64,000 nucleotides of DNA, taken from the NCBI RefSeq assembly GCF_009834545.1, contig NZ_CP019427.1:4098001-4162000 (forward strand). The letters are read 5' to 3'. Shown here one piece after another: positions 32,848 to 41,960 of this stretch. The position numbers were made by a program, and so were the translations under genes. Numbering within the stretch: position 1 is the stretch's first letter; each line of letters opens with the position of its first letter. Origin of the DNA: Pseudomonas sp. S04 (lineage in GTDB: Bacteria > Pseudomonadota > Gammaproteobacteria > Pseudomonadales > Pseudomonadaceae). The notes beneath the pieces are model-generated. The model ran no database searches and was not told where the DNA came from. It worked only from the letters and a program-made list of their open reading frames with translations.

Positions 32848-33537
32848 TCAGAAGTCGTCTTCAACCTGGCCATCCTTGACCTTGAATTCGCGGTTCTGCA
32901 AGTAAGCGTTGCGGATGAAGACGTACTTGTCGCCATTGATCAGCTTCTCGGCCGACAACAGGCTGGCACGGGTATCGATCACATCCATGCCGAGCGCCAT
33001 GTTGCGCGCGGGAATGTCGTGCATGTAGCGGTAGGGTTCGGCATAGCTGTCGACGTACTTGGACGGCGCGTCACGCAGGGTGCTCGGGCCGAGGAACGGC
33101 AGCATCACGTAAGGGCCGCTGGGCATGCCCCAGTAGCCAAGCGTCTGGCCGAAGTCTTCGTCGTTGCGGTGCAGGCCCATCTTGGTGCCCACATCGAAGA
33201 ACCCGGCCAGGCCCAGGGTGGTGTTCATCAACAAGCGTGCAGTGTCGACGCCCGCCGCATGGGGCTTGACCTGCAGGATGTCGTTGGCCAGGTTGCCGAC
33301 GTCACCGATGTTGCGAAACATGTTGTGAATGCCGTCTTCGAGGAACTGCGGCGTGACGAACTGATAGCCCTGGGCCAGAGGCTTGAGGGCGTAGGTGTCC
33401 AGCACGTCGTTGAAGGTGTAGATCGGGCGGTTGATGCTTTCCCAGGGATCTTCTTCGGTGGCCGCCTGGGCAGCGAACGGAACCAACAGGACGCCGGCAA
33501 ATAGACTTAGTCGAGCCAGGCAATTGCTCCAGCGCAT
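32848..33537 (-). CDS. mlaA: MlaA/VacJ outer-membrane lipid asymmetry protein
   Basis: MlaA removes misplaced phospholipids from the outer leaflet of the outer membrane and passes them to MlaC. This 229-residue protein has an N-terminal signal peptide cleaved after about AAQA (residues 1-25), DPWESINRPIYTFND, the NIGDVGNLANDILQ segment, GYWGMPSGPYVMLPFLGP and YVDSYAEPY, all typical of MlaA. The usual lipobox Cys of MlaA is not present: the signal end reads LLVPFAAQAAT, so the Pseudomonas form seems to be a non-lipidated exported protein. The start is ATG 33537. It is monocistronic, with a terminator. Confidence 0.95.
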   Translation of the reverse strand: MRWSNCLARLSLFAGVLLVPFAAQAATEEDPWESINRPIYTFNDVLDTYALKPLAQGYQFVTPQFLEDGIHNMFRNIGDVGNLANDILQVKPHAAGVDTARLLMNTTLGLAGFFDVGTKMGLHRNDEDFGQTLGYWGMPSGPYVMLPFLGPSTLRDAPSKYVDSYAEPYRYMHDIPARNMALGMDVIDTRASLLSAEKLINGDKYVFIRNAYLQNREFKVKDGQVEDDF

Positions 33538-33728
33538 AGCAGAAACTCCTTGGATTGTACTGGCGCGGATCGCGAAACCCGCGCGGTAAGCTGGCTAGTA
33601 TAAGACGGATGCCGGCTTTCAGGGAAACGCCCTACGACACCTTGCATGTTTCCCCGGCCGGTCAAGAGAATGTCACTTAACTGTCACGAGGCAGGCCTAC
33701 CCTCTCTGATTATTTCAGGGATGTTGAA

Positions 33729-34349
33729 ATGCCCCAACCTCAGGTACACCCCCAAGCCCTCCCCCAACCCACCGCCGTGCTTTTTGGCCTGAGTGGCTGC
33801 CTGGTGGATTTCGGCGCGCAAACCCGACTCTACGGCAGCGGCTGTGCCCCACATGGCCAATTCACCCCGGGGGCCGAGCAAGCCTTGCTGTCGTTGCGGC
33901 TGCAAGGCATTCCCTGCGCCTGGCTGGATGAGTTACCTGCCAACCAGAGCCAGTCGCTGGCGACCGAACTACCCGACTGGATCAGCGCCAGCCCACGGCC
34001 CCCGAGCGTCCGCCCATGGCCAGCTCCCGATGCTTGCTGGTCATCGTTGATGGCGCTGAACATCCATCGCCTGGACGGTTGCGTGCTGGTCAGCGGAGAG
34101 CCACGCTTGCTGCAATCGGGCCTCAATGCCGGGCTGTGGACCATTGGCCTGGCGTCCTGTGGCTCGCTCTGTGGCCTGGCACCCAAGGAATGGCAAGCCC
34201 TGAGCCGACAGGAGCGCGAACTCATGCGCGGTAAAGCGACCTTGCAATTGTTTGGCCTGGGGGTGCATTCGGTGATCGATCACCTCGGCGATCTCGACAC
34301 CTGCCTGTCGGATATCGGCCTGCGCCGGCGCAAGGGCGAGAAACCCTGA
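33729..34349 (+). CDS. HAD-like (phosphonatase-like) protein lacking the nucleophile
   Basis: This 206-residue protein resembles the HAD hydrolases near phosphonoacetaldehyde hydrolase. The general layout fits: N-terminal strand AVLFGLSGCLVDFGAQT, cap residues (PGAEQALLSLRLQGIPCAWL), the third-strand DGCVLVSGEPRLLQSGLNAG loop, and an IGL segment. But motif I, normally DxDGT or DWAGT, reads FGLSGCLVDFG, so the catalytic Asp is replaced by Gly/Leu. It is therefore likely to bind rather than hydrolyse. It is known as a conserved neighbour of mlaA/queF in Pseudomonas. The start ATG 33729 has an AGGGATG stretch as a weak ribosome site. Confidence 0.75.
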   Translation: MPQPQVHPQALPQPTAVLFGLSGCLVDFGAQTRLYGSGCAPHGQFTPGAEQALLSLRLQGIPCAWLDELPANQSQSLATELPDWISASPRPPSVRPWPAPDACWSSLMALNIHRLDGCVLVSGEPRLLQSGLNAGLWTIGLASCGSLCGLAPKEWQALSRQERELMRGKATLQLFGLGVHSVIDHLGDLDTCLSDIGLRRRKGEKP

Positions 34350-34472
34350 TCGATCATTCTTGATCAAGATCATGCACTTCGCTCGCCAGTGGATTAATCT
34401 ACAGGTCAGACGTAGACCTTTGGATCACTGCTGCGGTCTATGCCAGTGCCTATCGATAAAAGGAAAGTAGCC

Positions 34473-34736
34473 ATGCCTGCCCGCGAACTGCAAGAACAGC
34501 TCAATACCCTGCGCGAGCAACTGGAGCAGAACCCGCCGCTCTCGCAGGAAGAACGTGACCACCTGCTGGACCTGATGACGCAGATCGAAGCACAGCTGCA
34601 ACTGGAAACCGCCACTAACGACAGCAGCCTGGCCGATGGCGTCAACCTGGCCGTAGAACGCTTCGAACTCGACCACCCGGCGCTGGCCGCCACCTTGCGC
34701 AACATTGTGCAGACCCTGGGCAACATCGGGATCTGA
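34473..34736 (+). CDS. DUF4404-family protein
   Basis: This is an 87-residue small helical protein of the uncharacterised DUF4404 family. It begins with PARELQEQLNTLREQLEQNPPLSQEERDHL, a coiled-coil-like amphipathic segment, and ends with HPALAATLRNIVQTLGNIGI. I chose ATG 34473, which has AAAGGAAAG 7 nt upstream, over the ATG 33 nt earlier. A strong terminator follows. The function is not known. Confidence 0.85.
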   Translation: MPARELQEQLNTLREQLEQNPPLSQEERDHLLDLMTQIEAQLQLETATNDSSLADGVNLAVERFELDHPALAATLRNIVQTLGNIGI

Positions 34737-34750
34737 TCCACACGAATACC

Positions 34751-34782
34751 AAAAAGCCCCGCTGGCGACAGCGGGGCTTTTT
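34751..34782 (+). terminator. Intrinsic terminator between DUF4404 gene and queF
   Basis: Arms AAAAAGCCCCGCTG and CAGCGGGGCTTTTT with a short GCGA loop. It serves both the plus-strand DUF4404 gene and the convergent queF. Confidence 0.93.
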
Positions 34783-34828
34783 CGTTTCCTGATCGGCAAA
34801 AAATCCCGGGATTTCGCGCTGCCCGCGC

Positions 34829-35659
34829 TTACTGGCGAACCAGGCGATGGTTGGGCAACTGCACTTCTTCGGTGCTGCGGTACGGGTTGATGTCCAGCCC
34901 GCCACGGCGCACATAACGGGCGTAGACGGTGAGTTTTTCCGGCTTCAGCAAGCGCTGCAGGTCGAGGAAGATCCGCTCCACGCACTGTTCGTGGAAGTCC
35001 GAGTGCTGGCGGAAGCTGACCAGATACGCCAACAGGCTGGCGTGATCCAGCGCCGCGCCACGGTACTCCACCGCCACGCTGCCCCAGTCCGGCTGGCTGG
35101 TGACCGGGCAGTTGGATTTGAGCAGATGGCTGTGCACGCGCTCCTCGACGACGCGCGACTCATCACAACGCAGCAGTTCCGGACGCGGGTGCTCGTAGTT
35201 GCTGACGCTGATGTCAAGGTCGTCGATGCACACACCCGGCAGGGCCACCACACCTTCAGCCTGCACTTCGTTCAAGCTACGAATGCGCACGCCCACGGGC
35301 TTGCCCGCTGCCGCCGAGAGATCCTTGGTCAGGGTAGCTTGCAGGGTCTGGGTGTCGGCGAATGGTGTCTGGTTCAGTGAGTTCAGGTACAGCTTGAACG
35401 ACTTCGATTCAATGATGTTCGGCGAGTCCGCCGGGATGCTGAACTCAGCGATGGCCACCACCGGCTTGCCCGACGGCAGCAGCCAGGACAGTTCGAAGCA
35501 GTTCCAGAAGTCCACGCCCTTGTACGGCAAGGTGTCGGCCGTCAGCCCCAACTCGGCCCATTTGGCGGTGCGCGGGATCGGGAACAACAAAGACGGCGTG
35601 TACGTGGCGATGTATTCGCTGGATTTGCCCAGCGGCGAGTGTTCGGCTGCGGGATGCAT
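34829..35659 (-). CDS. queF: NADPH-dependent preQ0 reductase
   Basis: QueF reduces the nitrile of 7-cyano-7-deazaguanine to preQ1 on the way to queuosine in tRNA. This 276-residue protein is the long (YqfF/bimodular) form. It has the substrate-binding [15 protein letters not shown] near residue 84, the active-site Cys in [15 protein letters not shown] and the FHEQCVERI motif, and ends with [12 protein letters not shown]. Start ATG 35659, close to the family start [12 protein letters not shown]. It forms its own unit, convergent with the DUF4404 gene. Confidence 0.96.
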   Translation of the reverse strand: MHPAAEHSPLGKSSEYIATYTPSLLFPIPRTAKWAELGLTADTLPYKGVDFWNCFELSWLLPSGKPVVAIAEFSIPADSPNIIESKSFKLYLNSLNQTPFADTQTLQATLTKDLSAAAGKPVGVRIRSLNEVQAEGVVALPGVCIDDLDISVSNYEHPRPELLRCDESRVVEERVHSHLLKSNCPVTSQPDWGSVAVEYRGAALDHASLLAYLVSFRQHSDFHEQCVERIFLDLQRLLKPEKLTVYARYVRRGGLDINPYRSTEEVQLPNHRLVRQ

Positions 35660-35720
35660 GGCGGAAACCTGACTGAAGAATCAGCCGATTCTACCAGCCT
35701 TTGCTCCCGCCTTTGAGTGC

Positions 35721-36266
35721 TTACTGACTGACCGTCAGTTTGCCGACCATGCCCGCCTGATAGTGACCCGGGATGTTGCAGGCGAATTCCAGGTTGCTGG
35801 CCTGCTTGAAGGTCCAGGTCAATTCGGCGGTTTTGCCCGGCTCCACCAGCACGCTGTTGGGGTCATCGTGCTGCATCGCCCCATGGTCCATGCCCGCCAT
35901 CGAGCCGTGGCCCATGGCCGCGTGATCCATCGCCGGCGCTTTCATTGCGGTCGGGGTGAGCTGGCCGCTTTGCTGCATCTTGAGCATTTCGGCCTGGTGC
36001 TGGCTGTGCATCGCCACGTCGCCCAGGTTGAATTCGTGGAGCAATTGGCCTTTATTGATCAACACAAAACGCACGGTCTCACCGGCCTTGATCTGCAGGG
36101 CCTTGGGATTGAACGTCATATCGCCCATGACAATTTCCACCGTGCGCGTCGCCTTGGCCGCCGGGGCAGGCGCACCAAAGGTGTAGGACTGCGCCGGTGC
36201 GGCCAGTAGCGGAGAACTCAATGCCAACAAGCAGCCGGCCAGCACCCAGGATTTAGCGAAATACAT
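35721..36266 (-). CDS. Periplasmic cupredoxin-like copper protein
   Basis: This is a 181-residue exported protein with an N-terminal signal peptide (to about AAPA, residue 25), then a cupredoxin fold: MTFNPKALQIKAGETVRFVLIN, the copper-ligand His in LLHEFNLGD, and the C-terminal loop EFACNIPGHYQAGM with Cys, His and Met ligands. Between the halves lies a Met/His-rich insert with repeated DHAAMGHGSMAGMDH, a likely Cu(I)/Cu(II)-binding loop. I placed the start at ATG 36266 with GGAG 7 nt upstream; a GTG 6 nt further is less likely. It is divergent from copR, so it is presumably copper-induced by CopR. Confidence 0.9.
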   Translation of the reverse strand: MYFAKSWVLAGCLLALSSPLLAAPAQSYTFGAPAPAAKATRTVEIVMGDMTFNPKALQIKAGETVRFVLINKGQLLHEFNLGDVAMHSQHQAEMLKMQQSGQLTPTAMKAPAMDHAAMGHGSMAGMDHGAMQHDDPNSVLVEPGKTAELTWTFKQASNLEFACNIPGHYQAGMVGKLTVSQ

Positions 36267-36421
36267 GATCACACTCCAACAAGATAAGGTTCAGCTTGTG
36301 GGAAACTCTAAGGGTGCGCCGCTGCCAGGTAGCTGACGAGTAGATTACAACTTTGTCAGGTTGAGCTGGCTGAGCGCCCGCCGCGGTATAACGCTTGTGT
36401 CCCATCCACCCTGAGTCGCCC

Positions 36422-37102
36422 ATGAAACTGCTGATCGTCGAAGACCAACCGAAAACCGGCCACTACCTGCGCCAAGGCCTGACCGAGGCCGGGTTCAACG
36501 CTGAACTGGTGGCCGACGGCATCACGGGCCAGCAACTGGCGTTGAGCGGGGATTATGGGCTGCTGATTCTCGATGTGATGCTCCCTGGCCGCGACGGCTG
36601 GCAGATCCTGCAAGCGGTGCGCGCCGCCGGCCTGGACGTGCCGGTGCTGTTCCTCACAGCCCGGGATGCGGTGCAGGACCGGGTGCATGGCCTGGAACTG
36701 GGGGCCGATGATTACCTGGTCAAGCCCTTCGCCTTTTCCGAACTGCTGGCCCGGGTGCGCAGCCTGTTGCGCCGTGGCAGTGCGGCCCCGCAGGAAACCA
36801 GCCTGCAACTGGCGGATCTGCGCCTGGACCTGATCCGCCGCCGGGTCGAACGCAACGGGCAGCGGCTGGACCTGACCGCGAAGGAGTTCGCCCTGCTGGA
36901 AATGCTCCTGCGCCGCCAGGGCGAAGTGCTGCCCAAATCGTTGATCGCCTCCCAGGTCTGGGACATGAATTTCGACAGCGACACCAATGTTATCGAAGTG
37001 GCGATCCGTCGTTTGCGCCTGAAAATCGACGATGACTTCCCCAACAAACTGATTCATACCGTACGCGGCATGGGGTATGTGCTTGAAGAGCGTCCAAGCT
37101 GA
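36422..37102 (+). CDS. copR: Heavy-metal response regulator CopR
   Basis: This is a 226-residue OmpR-family response regulator. The receiver domain has the acidic pocket VEDQ, phospho-acceptor Asp51 in [13 protein letters not shown], Thr in LFLTARD and Lys in [15 protein letters not shown]. The winged-helix DNA-binding domain (residues 130-224) contains [21 protein letters not shown] and [17 protein letters not shown] chose ATG 36422, inside a longer frame. Its stop is followed with 1-nt overlap by copS. Family members react to copper and activate divergent copper-resistance genes; the cupredoxin gene is the obvious target here. Confidence 0.94.
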   Translation: MKLLIVEDQPKTGHYLRQGLTEAGFNAELVADGITGQQLALSGDYGLLILDVMLPGRDGWQILQAVRAAGLDVPVLFLTARDAVQDRVHGLELGADDYLVKPFAFSELLARVRSLLRRGSAAPQETSLQLADLRLDLIRRRVERNGQRLDLTAKEFALLEMLLRRQGEVLPKSLIASQVWDMNFDSDTNVIEVAIRRLRLKIDDDFPNKLIHTVRGMGYVLEERPS

Positions 37103-38463
37103 TGCCCCGCCTGTCTTTGAGCAGTCGCCTGGCGTTGCTGTTTGCGGCGTGCACCGCAGTGGTCTCGCTGATTGCCGGCGTGCTGTTCAGTCGCGCCAGC
37201 GAGACCCACTTCATTGAGCTGGACCAGCAACTGCTGGACGGCAAGCTGGTGGCCCTGCGCAGCGCCCTGCAAGGCGCCGACGACCCAGCGCTGTTCGCCC
37301 AGCGCAAAGCCCGCCTGCAGGAAGAAATGAGCCATCAGACTGACCTCGCACTGCGCGTACGCGGTGCCGATGGCCACGTGTGGTTCGACAGCGCGCCCAG
37401 TTTGCCTGGCGACCTGCCCACCCTGCCCGGCCTGTCTAGCCTGCACAGCGCCGGCACCGCCTATCGGGCCTACAGCGCGCCACTGGAGCCAGGCAGAACC
37501 GATGGGGCGCAACTGACCCTGGTGCTCGACATCACCCACCATCAGCACTTTTTGCAGCGCATGCAGCATTTGATCTGGCTGACGGTCGGGCTCTCGGCGC
37601 TGGCCACGGCCTTGCTCGGGGCCTGGGCGGCGCGCAGTGGCTTGCGCCCGTTACGGCGCATGAGCGAAGTGGCTGCCGGGGTGTCCGCCAGCTCCCTGAC
37701 CCAACGCCTGTCACACGCGCAGATGCCGGCCGAGTTGGCTGAACTGGCCCACGCATTCAACGCCATGCTCGGACGCCTCGACGATTCATTCCAGCGGCTG
37801 TCGGCGTTTTCCGCCGACATCGCCCACGAACTGCGCACGCCGCTGTCGAACCTGCTGACCCACACCCAGGTTACCTTGACCCGTCCACGGGACCTTGAGG
37901 ACTACCGCGAAGCCTTGCACAGCAACCTCGAGGAACTGCAATGGATGGCGCAACTGGTCAACGACATGCTCTATCTGGCCAAGGCTGACCACGGTTTATT
38001 GATGCCTCGGCGTGAGCCGCTGCAACTGGCGCAAGAGGCGGATGCGCTACTGGAGTTTTATGCGCCCCTGGCCGAAGACGCGCAAATCCGCCTGACCCGC
38101 CAGGGCGAAGCCGCCATCAGCGGCGACCGCAGCATGCTGCGTCGGGCCCTGTCCAACCTGCTGGACAACGCCCTGCGTTTTACTCCAGCGCAGGGTGAGG
38201 TTCAGGTGCAGATAGTGGACTCGGCGCAGGGATTGCACCTGAGCATCGCCAACACCGGCGAAGGCATTCCCCCCGCCTTGTTACCGCGCCTGTTCGACCG
38301 TTTTTATCGGGCCGATCCGGCGCGCCGTGAAGGCAGCAGTGAACATGCGGGATTGGGCCTGGCGATTACCCAGTCAATCATCCGCGCCCATGGCGGGACC
38401 ATTCGTTGCGAATCGGCCCAGGGCTGGACGCGCTTTGTGATCGAACTGCCCAAAGGCAATTGA
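37102..38463 (+). CDS. copS: Heavy-metal sensor histidine kinase CopS
   Basis: This 453-residue sensor kinase has two membrane helices (about 12-30 and 157-176) that bracket a periplasmic sensor domain, a HAMP region (176-230), a HisKA dimerisation domain with His242 in DIAHELRTPLSN, and an HATPase domain with N box LLDNALRF and G boxes NTGEGIPP and GLGLAI. Length and layout fit the heavy-metal-sensing CopS/CusS type. It overlaps copR by one base (TGATG), so both are co-translated. A REP-like sequence follows. Confidence 0.95.
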   Translation: MPRLSLSSRLALLFAACTAVVSLIAGVLFSRASETHFIELDQQLLDGKLVALRSALQGADDPALFAQRKARLQEEMSHQTDLALRVRGADGHVWFDSAPSLPGDLPTLPGLSSLHSAGTAYRAYSAPLEPGRTDGAQLTLVLDITHHQHFLQRMQHLIWLTVGLSALATALLGAWAARSGLRPLRRMSEVAAGVSASSLTQRLSHAQMPAELAELAHAFNAMLGRLDDSFQRLSAFSADIAHELRTPLSNLLTHTQVTLTRPRDLEDYREALHSNLEELQWMAQLVNDMLYLAKADHGLLMPRREPLQLAQEADALLEFYAPLAEDAQIRLTRQGEAAISGDRSMLRRALSNLLDNALRFTPAQGEVQVQIVDSAQGLHLSIANTGEGIPPALLPRLFDRFYRADPARREGSSEHAGLGLAITQSIIRAHGGTIRCESAQGWTRFVIELPKGN

Positions 38464-38480
38464 GCCAGCGCAGGCAACCT

Positions 38481-38571
38481 GTGGGAGAGAGGCCACCGCG
38501 CTCATCCTGAGGCTGAGCGTTATCGTTGACGTCCATCGCGAGCAAGCCGCAAGCGGGCGCTCGCCCCTACA
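38481..38571. repeat. REP element between copS and lolE
   Basis: This short stretch has a GTGGGAGAGAGGCC head and a tail CATCGCGAGCAAGCCGCAAG with GGCGCTCGCCCCTAC, like the degenerate copy at the left edge of the 8.5-10 kb array. It stands in the convergent space of copS and lolE. Confidence 0.8.
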
Positions 38572-38616
38572 ATGTCTTCGGTAAACCCAGGGGCTGTGGC
38601 ACCCCACGGATCGTAG

Positions 38617-39861
38617 TCAGGAATAACGCAAGGCGTGCGCTGGTTCGATCTTCGCGGCGCGCCAGGCCGGGTAGACGGTGGCCAGGAAGCTCAGGATAAA
38701 CCCGGCCGAGCAGATCAACAGCACATCGGCGCCCTGCAACTCCGACGGCAGGTTGCTGACGAAGTACACGTCGGAACTGAAGATGTGCTGGCCGCTGACG
38801 CGCTCCACCCAGCCCACCAGCGCACTGACATTCAGCGCCGCGATCACGCCAAGCACACCGCCAATCAGGGTGCCGACGATACCGATCACCGTACCCTGAA
38901 CCATGAAGATCGCCATGATCTGCCGTGGCGTAGCGCCAATGGTACGCAGGATCGCGATGTCGGCACCCTTGTCGTTCACCACCATGATCAGGGTCGCGAT
39001 GATGTTGAACGCCGCCACCGCGACGATCATCAGCAGCAACAGGCCGATCATGGTTTTTTCCATTTTCATGGCACTGAACAGGCTGCCCTGGGTGTGAGTC
39101 CAGTCATCGGCCTTGTATCCAGCCCCCAGGCTGCCAGCAATCGCCGCCGACACCTGAGGCGCGGCGTACAGGTCCTTCACCGCCAGGCGCACGCTTTGCA
39201 CCTGGTTGGGCGCCCAGCGCTGCATTTGCGCAGCGTCGGCGACATGGATCAGGGCCATCGAACCATCGAGCTCAGCACCGACCTTGAACACCCCCACCAC
39301 GTTCAGGCGCTGCATACGCGGGGTGATGCCCCCCGGCGCGCTGCTGATTTCCGGCACGATCAGGGTGAGCTTGTCGCCGACATTCAAGCGAAAACGCCGC
39401 GCGGTGATTTCGCCGACCACCACCCCGAACTCACCTGGCTTCAAGTCATCCAGGCGCCCTTGCACGATGTGCTGGGTGACAATCGACACCTTGCCTTCCT
39501 GGGCCGGGTCGATGCCGCTGATCTGGATCGGCTGCATCGAACCCTTGTAGGAGAGCATGCCTTCCATCTCGGTGAAGGGCACCGCGGCGGTCACTGCCGG
39601 ATTTTTCAGCGCGGCGGCAGCCACCGGCGCCCAGTCGTCGATCGGCTTGACGCCGACGATGGTCGCGTGAGGCACCATGCCAAGGATGCGCGAGCTCATT
39701 TCGCGCTGGAAGCCGTTCATCACCGACAGCACCACGATCATCGCCAACACGCCCAGGGCGAGGCCGATCATCGAGGTCATCGAGATAAACGAAACAAAGC
39801 GATTGCGGCGCTTGGCGCGGGTATAGCGCATGCCGATAAAGATCGATAACGGTCTGAACAT
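38617..39861 (-). CDS. lolE: Lipoprotein-releasing ABC transporter permease, LolE-type
   Basis: LolE is one of the two permeases of the LolCDE complex, which extracts outer-membrane lipoproteins from the inner membrane and hands them to LolA. The 414-residue protein has the first helix after RRNRFVSFISMTSMIGL, a large periplasmic domain (about residues 50-265), and a three-helix C-terminal half (VAAFNIIATLIMVV, GIVGTLIGGVLGV, LSFLATVYPAWRAAK). It is about 45 % like the LolC of this locus. I chose ATG 39861. A hairpin with a T run stands between lolD and lolE. Which of the two permeases is called LolE is by order. Confidence 0.9.
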   Translation of the reverse strand: MFRPLSIFIGMRYTRAKRRNRFVSFISMTSMIGLALGVLAMIVVLSVMNGFQREMSSRILGMVPHATIVGVKPIDDWAPVAAAALKNPAVTAAVPFTEMEGMLSYKGSMQPIQISGIDPAQEGKVSIVTQHIVQGRLDDLKPGEFGVVVGEITARRFRLNVGDKLTLIVPEISSAPGGITPRMQRLNVVGVFKVGAELDGSMALIHVADAAQMQRWAPNQVQSVRLAVKDLYAAPQVSAAIAGSLGAGYKADDWTHTQGSLFSAMKMEKTMIGLLLLMIVAVAAFNIIATLIMVVNDKGADIAILRTIGATPRQIMAIFMVQGTVIGIVGTLIGGVLGVIAALNVSALVGWVERVSGQHIFSSDVYFVSNLPSELQGADVLLICSAGFILSFLATVYPAWRAAKIEPAHALRYS

Positions 39862-39890
39862 TCGCTGGGGCACCGTATAAAAATAAAAGA

Positions 39891-39914
39891 CCCGGCGCCT
39901 GTTCAGGCACCGGG
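39891..39914 (-). terminator. Hairpin with T tract between lolD and lolE
   Basis: On the minus strand CCCGGTGCCTG and CAGGCGCCGGG pair with a 2-nt loop, followed by TCTTTTATTTTT. It looks like an intrinsic terminator or attenuator between lolD and the downstream lolE. Confidence 0.75.
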
Positions 39915-39924
39915 TTGCAAAGCA

Positions 39925-40608
39925 TCAGATGGGCGTCAAGCGACCTTCCTGCAAGTGCAGAACGCGATCCATCTGCCGTGCCAGGTTCATGTCGTGGGTC
40001 ACCACCAGGAACGCCGTGCGCATCGAGGTGCTGAGTTCCAGCATCAGGTCCTGGATACCTTGCGCGGTATGGGAGTCGAGGTTGCCGGTTGGCTCGTCGA
40101 GCATCACCAGCCCTGGGTTGTTCACCAGCGCACGGGCGATGGCCACGCGCTGGCGCTCGCCACCGGACAGTTCGGCCGGCTTGTGCTCCAGGCGATGCCC
40201 CAGGCCGACCCGCTCCAGCAAGGCGGTCGCGCGCTGGCGGGCCTCGGGGATCGCGGTCTTGCCGATCAACAACGGCATGCAGACGTTTTCCAGGGCGGTG
40301 AACTCAGGCAACAGGTGATGGAACTGATAAACGAAGCCCAACGAACGGTTGCGCAGCAAGCCGCGGTTCTTTTCATTGAGTGCCGACAGCTCTTCACCGG
40401 CCAGCCAGACGCTGCCCTGGGTCGGTGTATCGAGCCCGCCCAGCAGGTTGAGCAAGGTACTCTTGCCCGATCCCGAAGTCCCGACGATCGCCACGCGCTC
40501 ACCCGGGTGCAACTCCAGCTGCAGACCGGCCAGCACTTCCACCGACTCCGGGCCTTCCTCGTAGGATTTGCCCAGGTTGCGGCAACTCAAGATTGCTTTT
40601 TCGCTCAT
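39925..40608 (-). CDS. lolD: Lipoprotein-releasing ABC transporter ATPase
   Basis: LolD drives release of lipoproteins by LolCDE. The 227-residue protein has Walker [17 protein letters not shown], the Q loop [12 protein letters not shown], the signature [15 protein letters not shown] and Walker [13 protein letters not shown], with the LolD-specific [10 protein letters not shown] segment. I chose ATG 40608, which gives the family length; upstream in-frame ATG 40623 gives five more residues. It starts just past the lolC stop, so is coupled to it. Confidence 0.96.
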   Translation of the reverse strand: MSEKAILSCRNLGKSYEEGPESVEVLAGLQLELHPGERVAIVGTSGSGKSTLLNLLGGLDTPTQGSVWLAGEELSALNEKNRGLLRNRSLGFVYQFHHLLPEFTALENVCMPLLIGKTAIPEARQRATALLERVGLGHRLEHKPAELSGGERQRVAIARALVNNPGLVMLDEPTGNLDSHTAQGIQDLMLELSTSMRTAFLVVTHDMNLARQMDRVLHLQEGRLTPI

Positions 40609-40615
40609 GCCCAAC

Positions 40616-41866
40616 TCACTCATAACGTAGCGCCTCCGCCGGCTGGGTGCGCGCGGCACGCCAGGCTGGATACAGGGTGGCGAGGAAACTCAGGACCAAC
40701 GCCGCGCCGCAGACCATAAACACATCCTGGGCCTGCAACTGCGACGGCAGGTAGTCAATGAAGTACACATCGGCGTTGAGAAACTTGTGCCCGATCAGGC
40801 CTTCGAGGGCGGAGATCGCCGCGCTCACATTCAGTGCGGCAAACATCCCCACCAGCGCGCCGATGGCCGTGCCGACCACCCCGATCACCGTGCCCTGGAC
40901 CATGAAGATCGCCATGATGGTGCCCGGCGTAGCGCCCAGGGTGCGCAGGATCGCGATGTCGCCCTTCTTGTCGTTGACCACCATTACCAGGGTGGAAATG
41001 ATGTTGAACGCTGCCACCGCGACGATCAGCAGCAGCAACAGGCCGATCATGGCTTTTTCCATACGGATGGCCTGGTACAGGTTGCCGTGGGTGCGGGTCC
41101 AGTCACGGGCGTAGAAACGGTCATCGCCTAATTGTTGGGCGATGTTCCAGGCCGCGCGCGGGGCCTGGAACAGGTCGTCGAATTTCAGCCGCAGGCCCTG
41201 GATCTGGTCCGGCTTCCAGCGATGCAGTTTCGACAGGTCCTGCTGGTTGGTGACACCCAGGTAGCCGTCGATCTCACCAGCGCCGACATGGAAGATGCCG
41301 ACCACGGTAAAACGCTTCATGCGCGGGAACATCCCGGCCGGGGTCACGGTGACTTCCGGCGCGACGAAGGTCAGCTTGTCGCCGAGGCCTACCCCGAGCT
41401 TGGCCGCCGCCTTGTCGCCGATGACAATGCCAAAGCTGCCGGGTGCCAGGGCATCGAGCTGGCCCTGTTGCATGAAGTTATCAATGATCGAGACCTGGCG
41501 CTCCAGCGCCGGGTCGATGCCATTGAGCAATACCTTGGAGACCTGGCCATTGTTGGTCAGCAACCCCTGCATCTGGGTAAAGGGCGCGACGGCCACCACC
41601 TGCGGGTTCTGCTTGACCTTGGCGGCCAGGCTCGGCCAGTCGCTGATCGGCTCACCGGATTCGATGGTCGCGTGGGGCACCATGCCCAGCACGCGGGTGC
41701 GCATCTCATGATCGAAGCCATTCATTACCGACAGCACCACGATCATCACGACCACGCCCAGGGCGAGTCCGATCATCGAAGTCAGGGAAATGAACGACAC
41801 AAAATGATTGCGTCGCTTGGCACGGGTATAACGCGTACCGATAAATACGAAGAGAGGTCTGAACAT
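40616..41866 (-). CDS. lolC: Lipoprotein-releasing ABC transporter permease, LolC-type
   Basis: This 416-residue permease pairs with LolE and LolD. It starts [17 protein letters not shown] and shows the same four-helix layout with a periplasmic domain at residues 50-270 (including the [16 protein letters not shown] segment) and C-terminal helices [27 protein letters not shown] and [14 protein letters not shown]. It is the first gene of the lolC-lolD-lolE row, with ATG 41866, and is divergent from the PilZ-protein gene. Confidence 0.92.
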   Translation of the reverse strand: MFRPLFVFIGTRYTRAKRRNHFVSFISLTSMIGLALGVVVMIVVLSVMNGFDHEMRTRVLGMVPHATIESGEPISDWPSLAAKVKQNPQVVAVAPFTQMQGLLTNNGQVSKVLLNGIDPALERQVSIIDNFMQQGQLDALAPGSFGIVIGDKAAAKLGVGLGDKLTFVAPEVTVTPAGMFPRMKRFTVVGIFHVGAGEIDGYLGVTNQQDLSKLHRWKPDQIQGLRLKFDDLFQAPRAAWNIAQQLGDDRFYARDWTRTHGNLYQAIRMEKAMIGLLLLLIVAVAAFNIISTLVMVVNDKKGDIAILRTLGATPGTIMAIFMVQGTVIGVVGTAIGALVGMFAALNVSAAISALEGLIGHKFLNADVYFIDYLPSQLQAQDVFMVCGAALVLSFLATLYPAWRAARTQPAEALRYE

Positions 41867-41960
41867 GTCGGGGCTTGTTCGGAGGGAAAAGGAACGTCCT
41901 TGTGGCGGGGGTCGATAACCAGCTTTACACTCAGACCACCGCCGCTACCATGGGTTCGCC

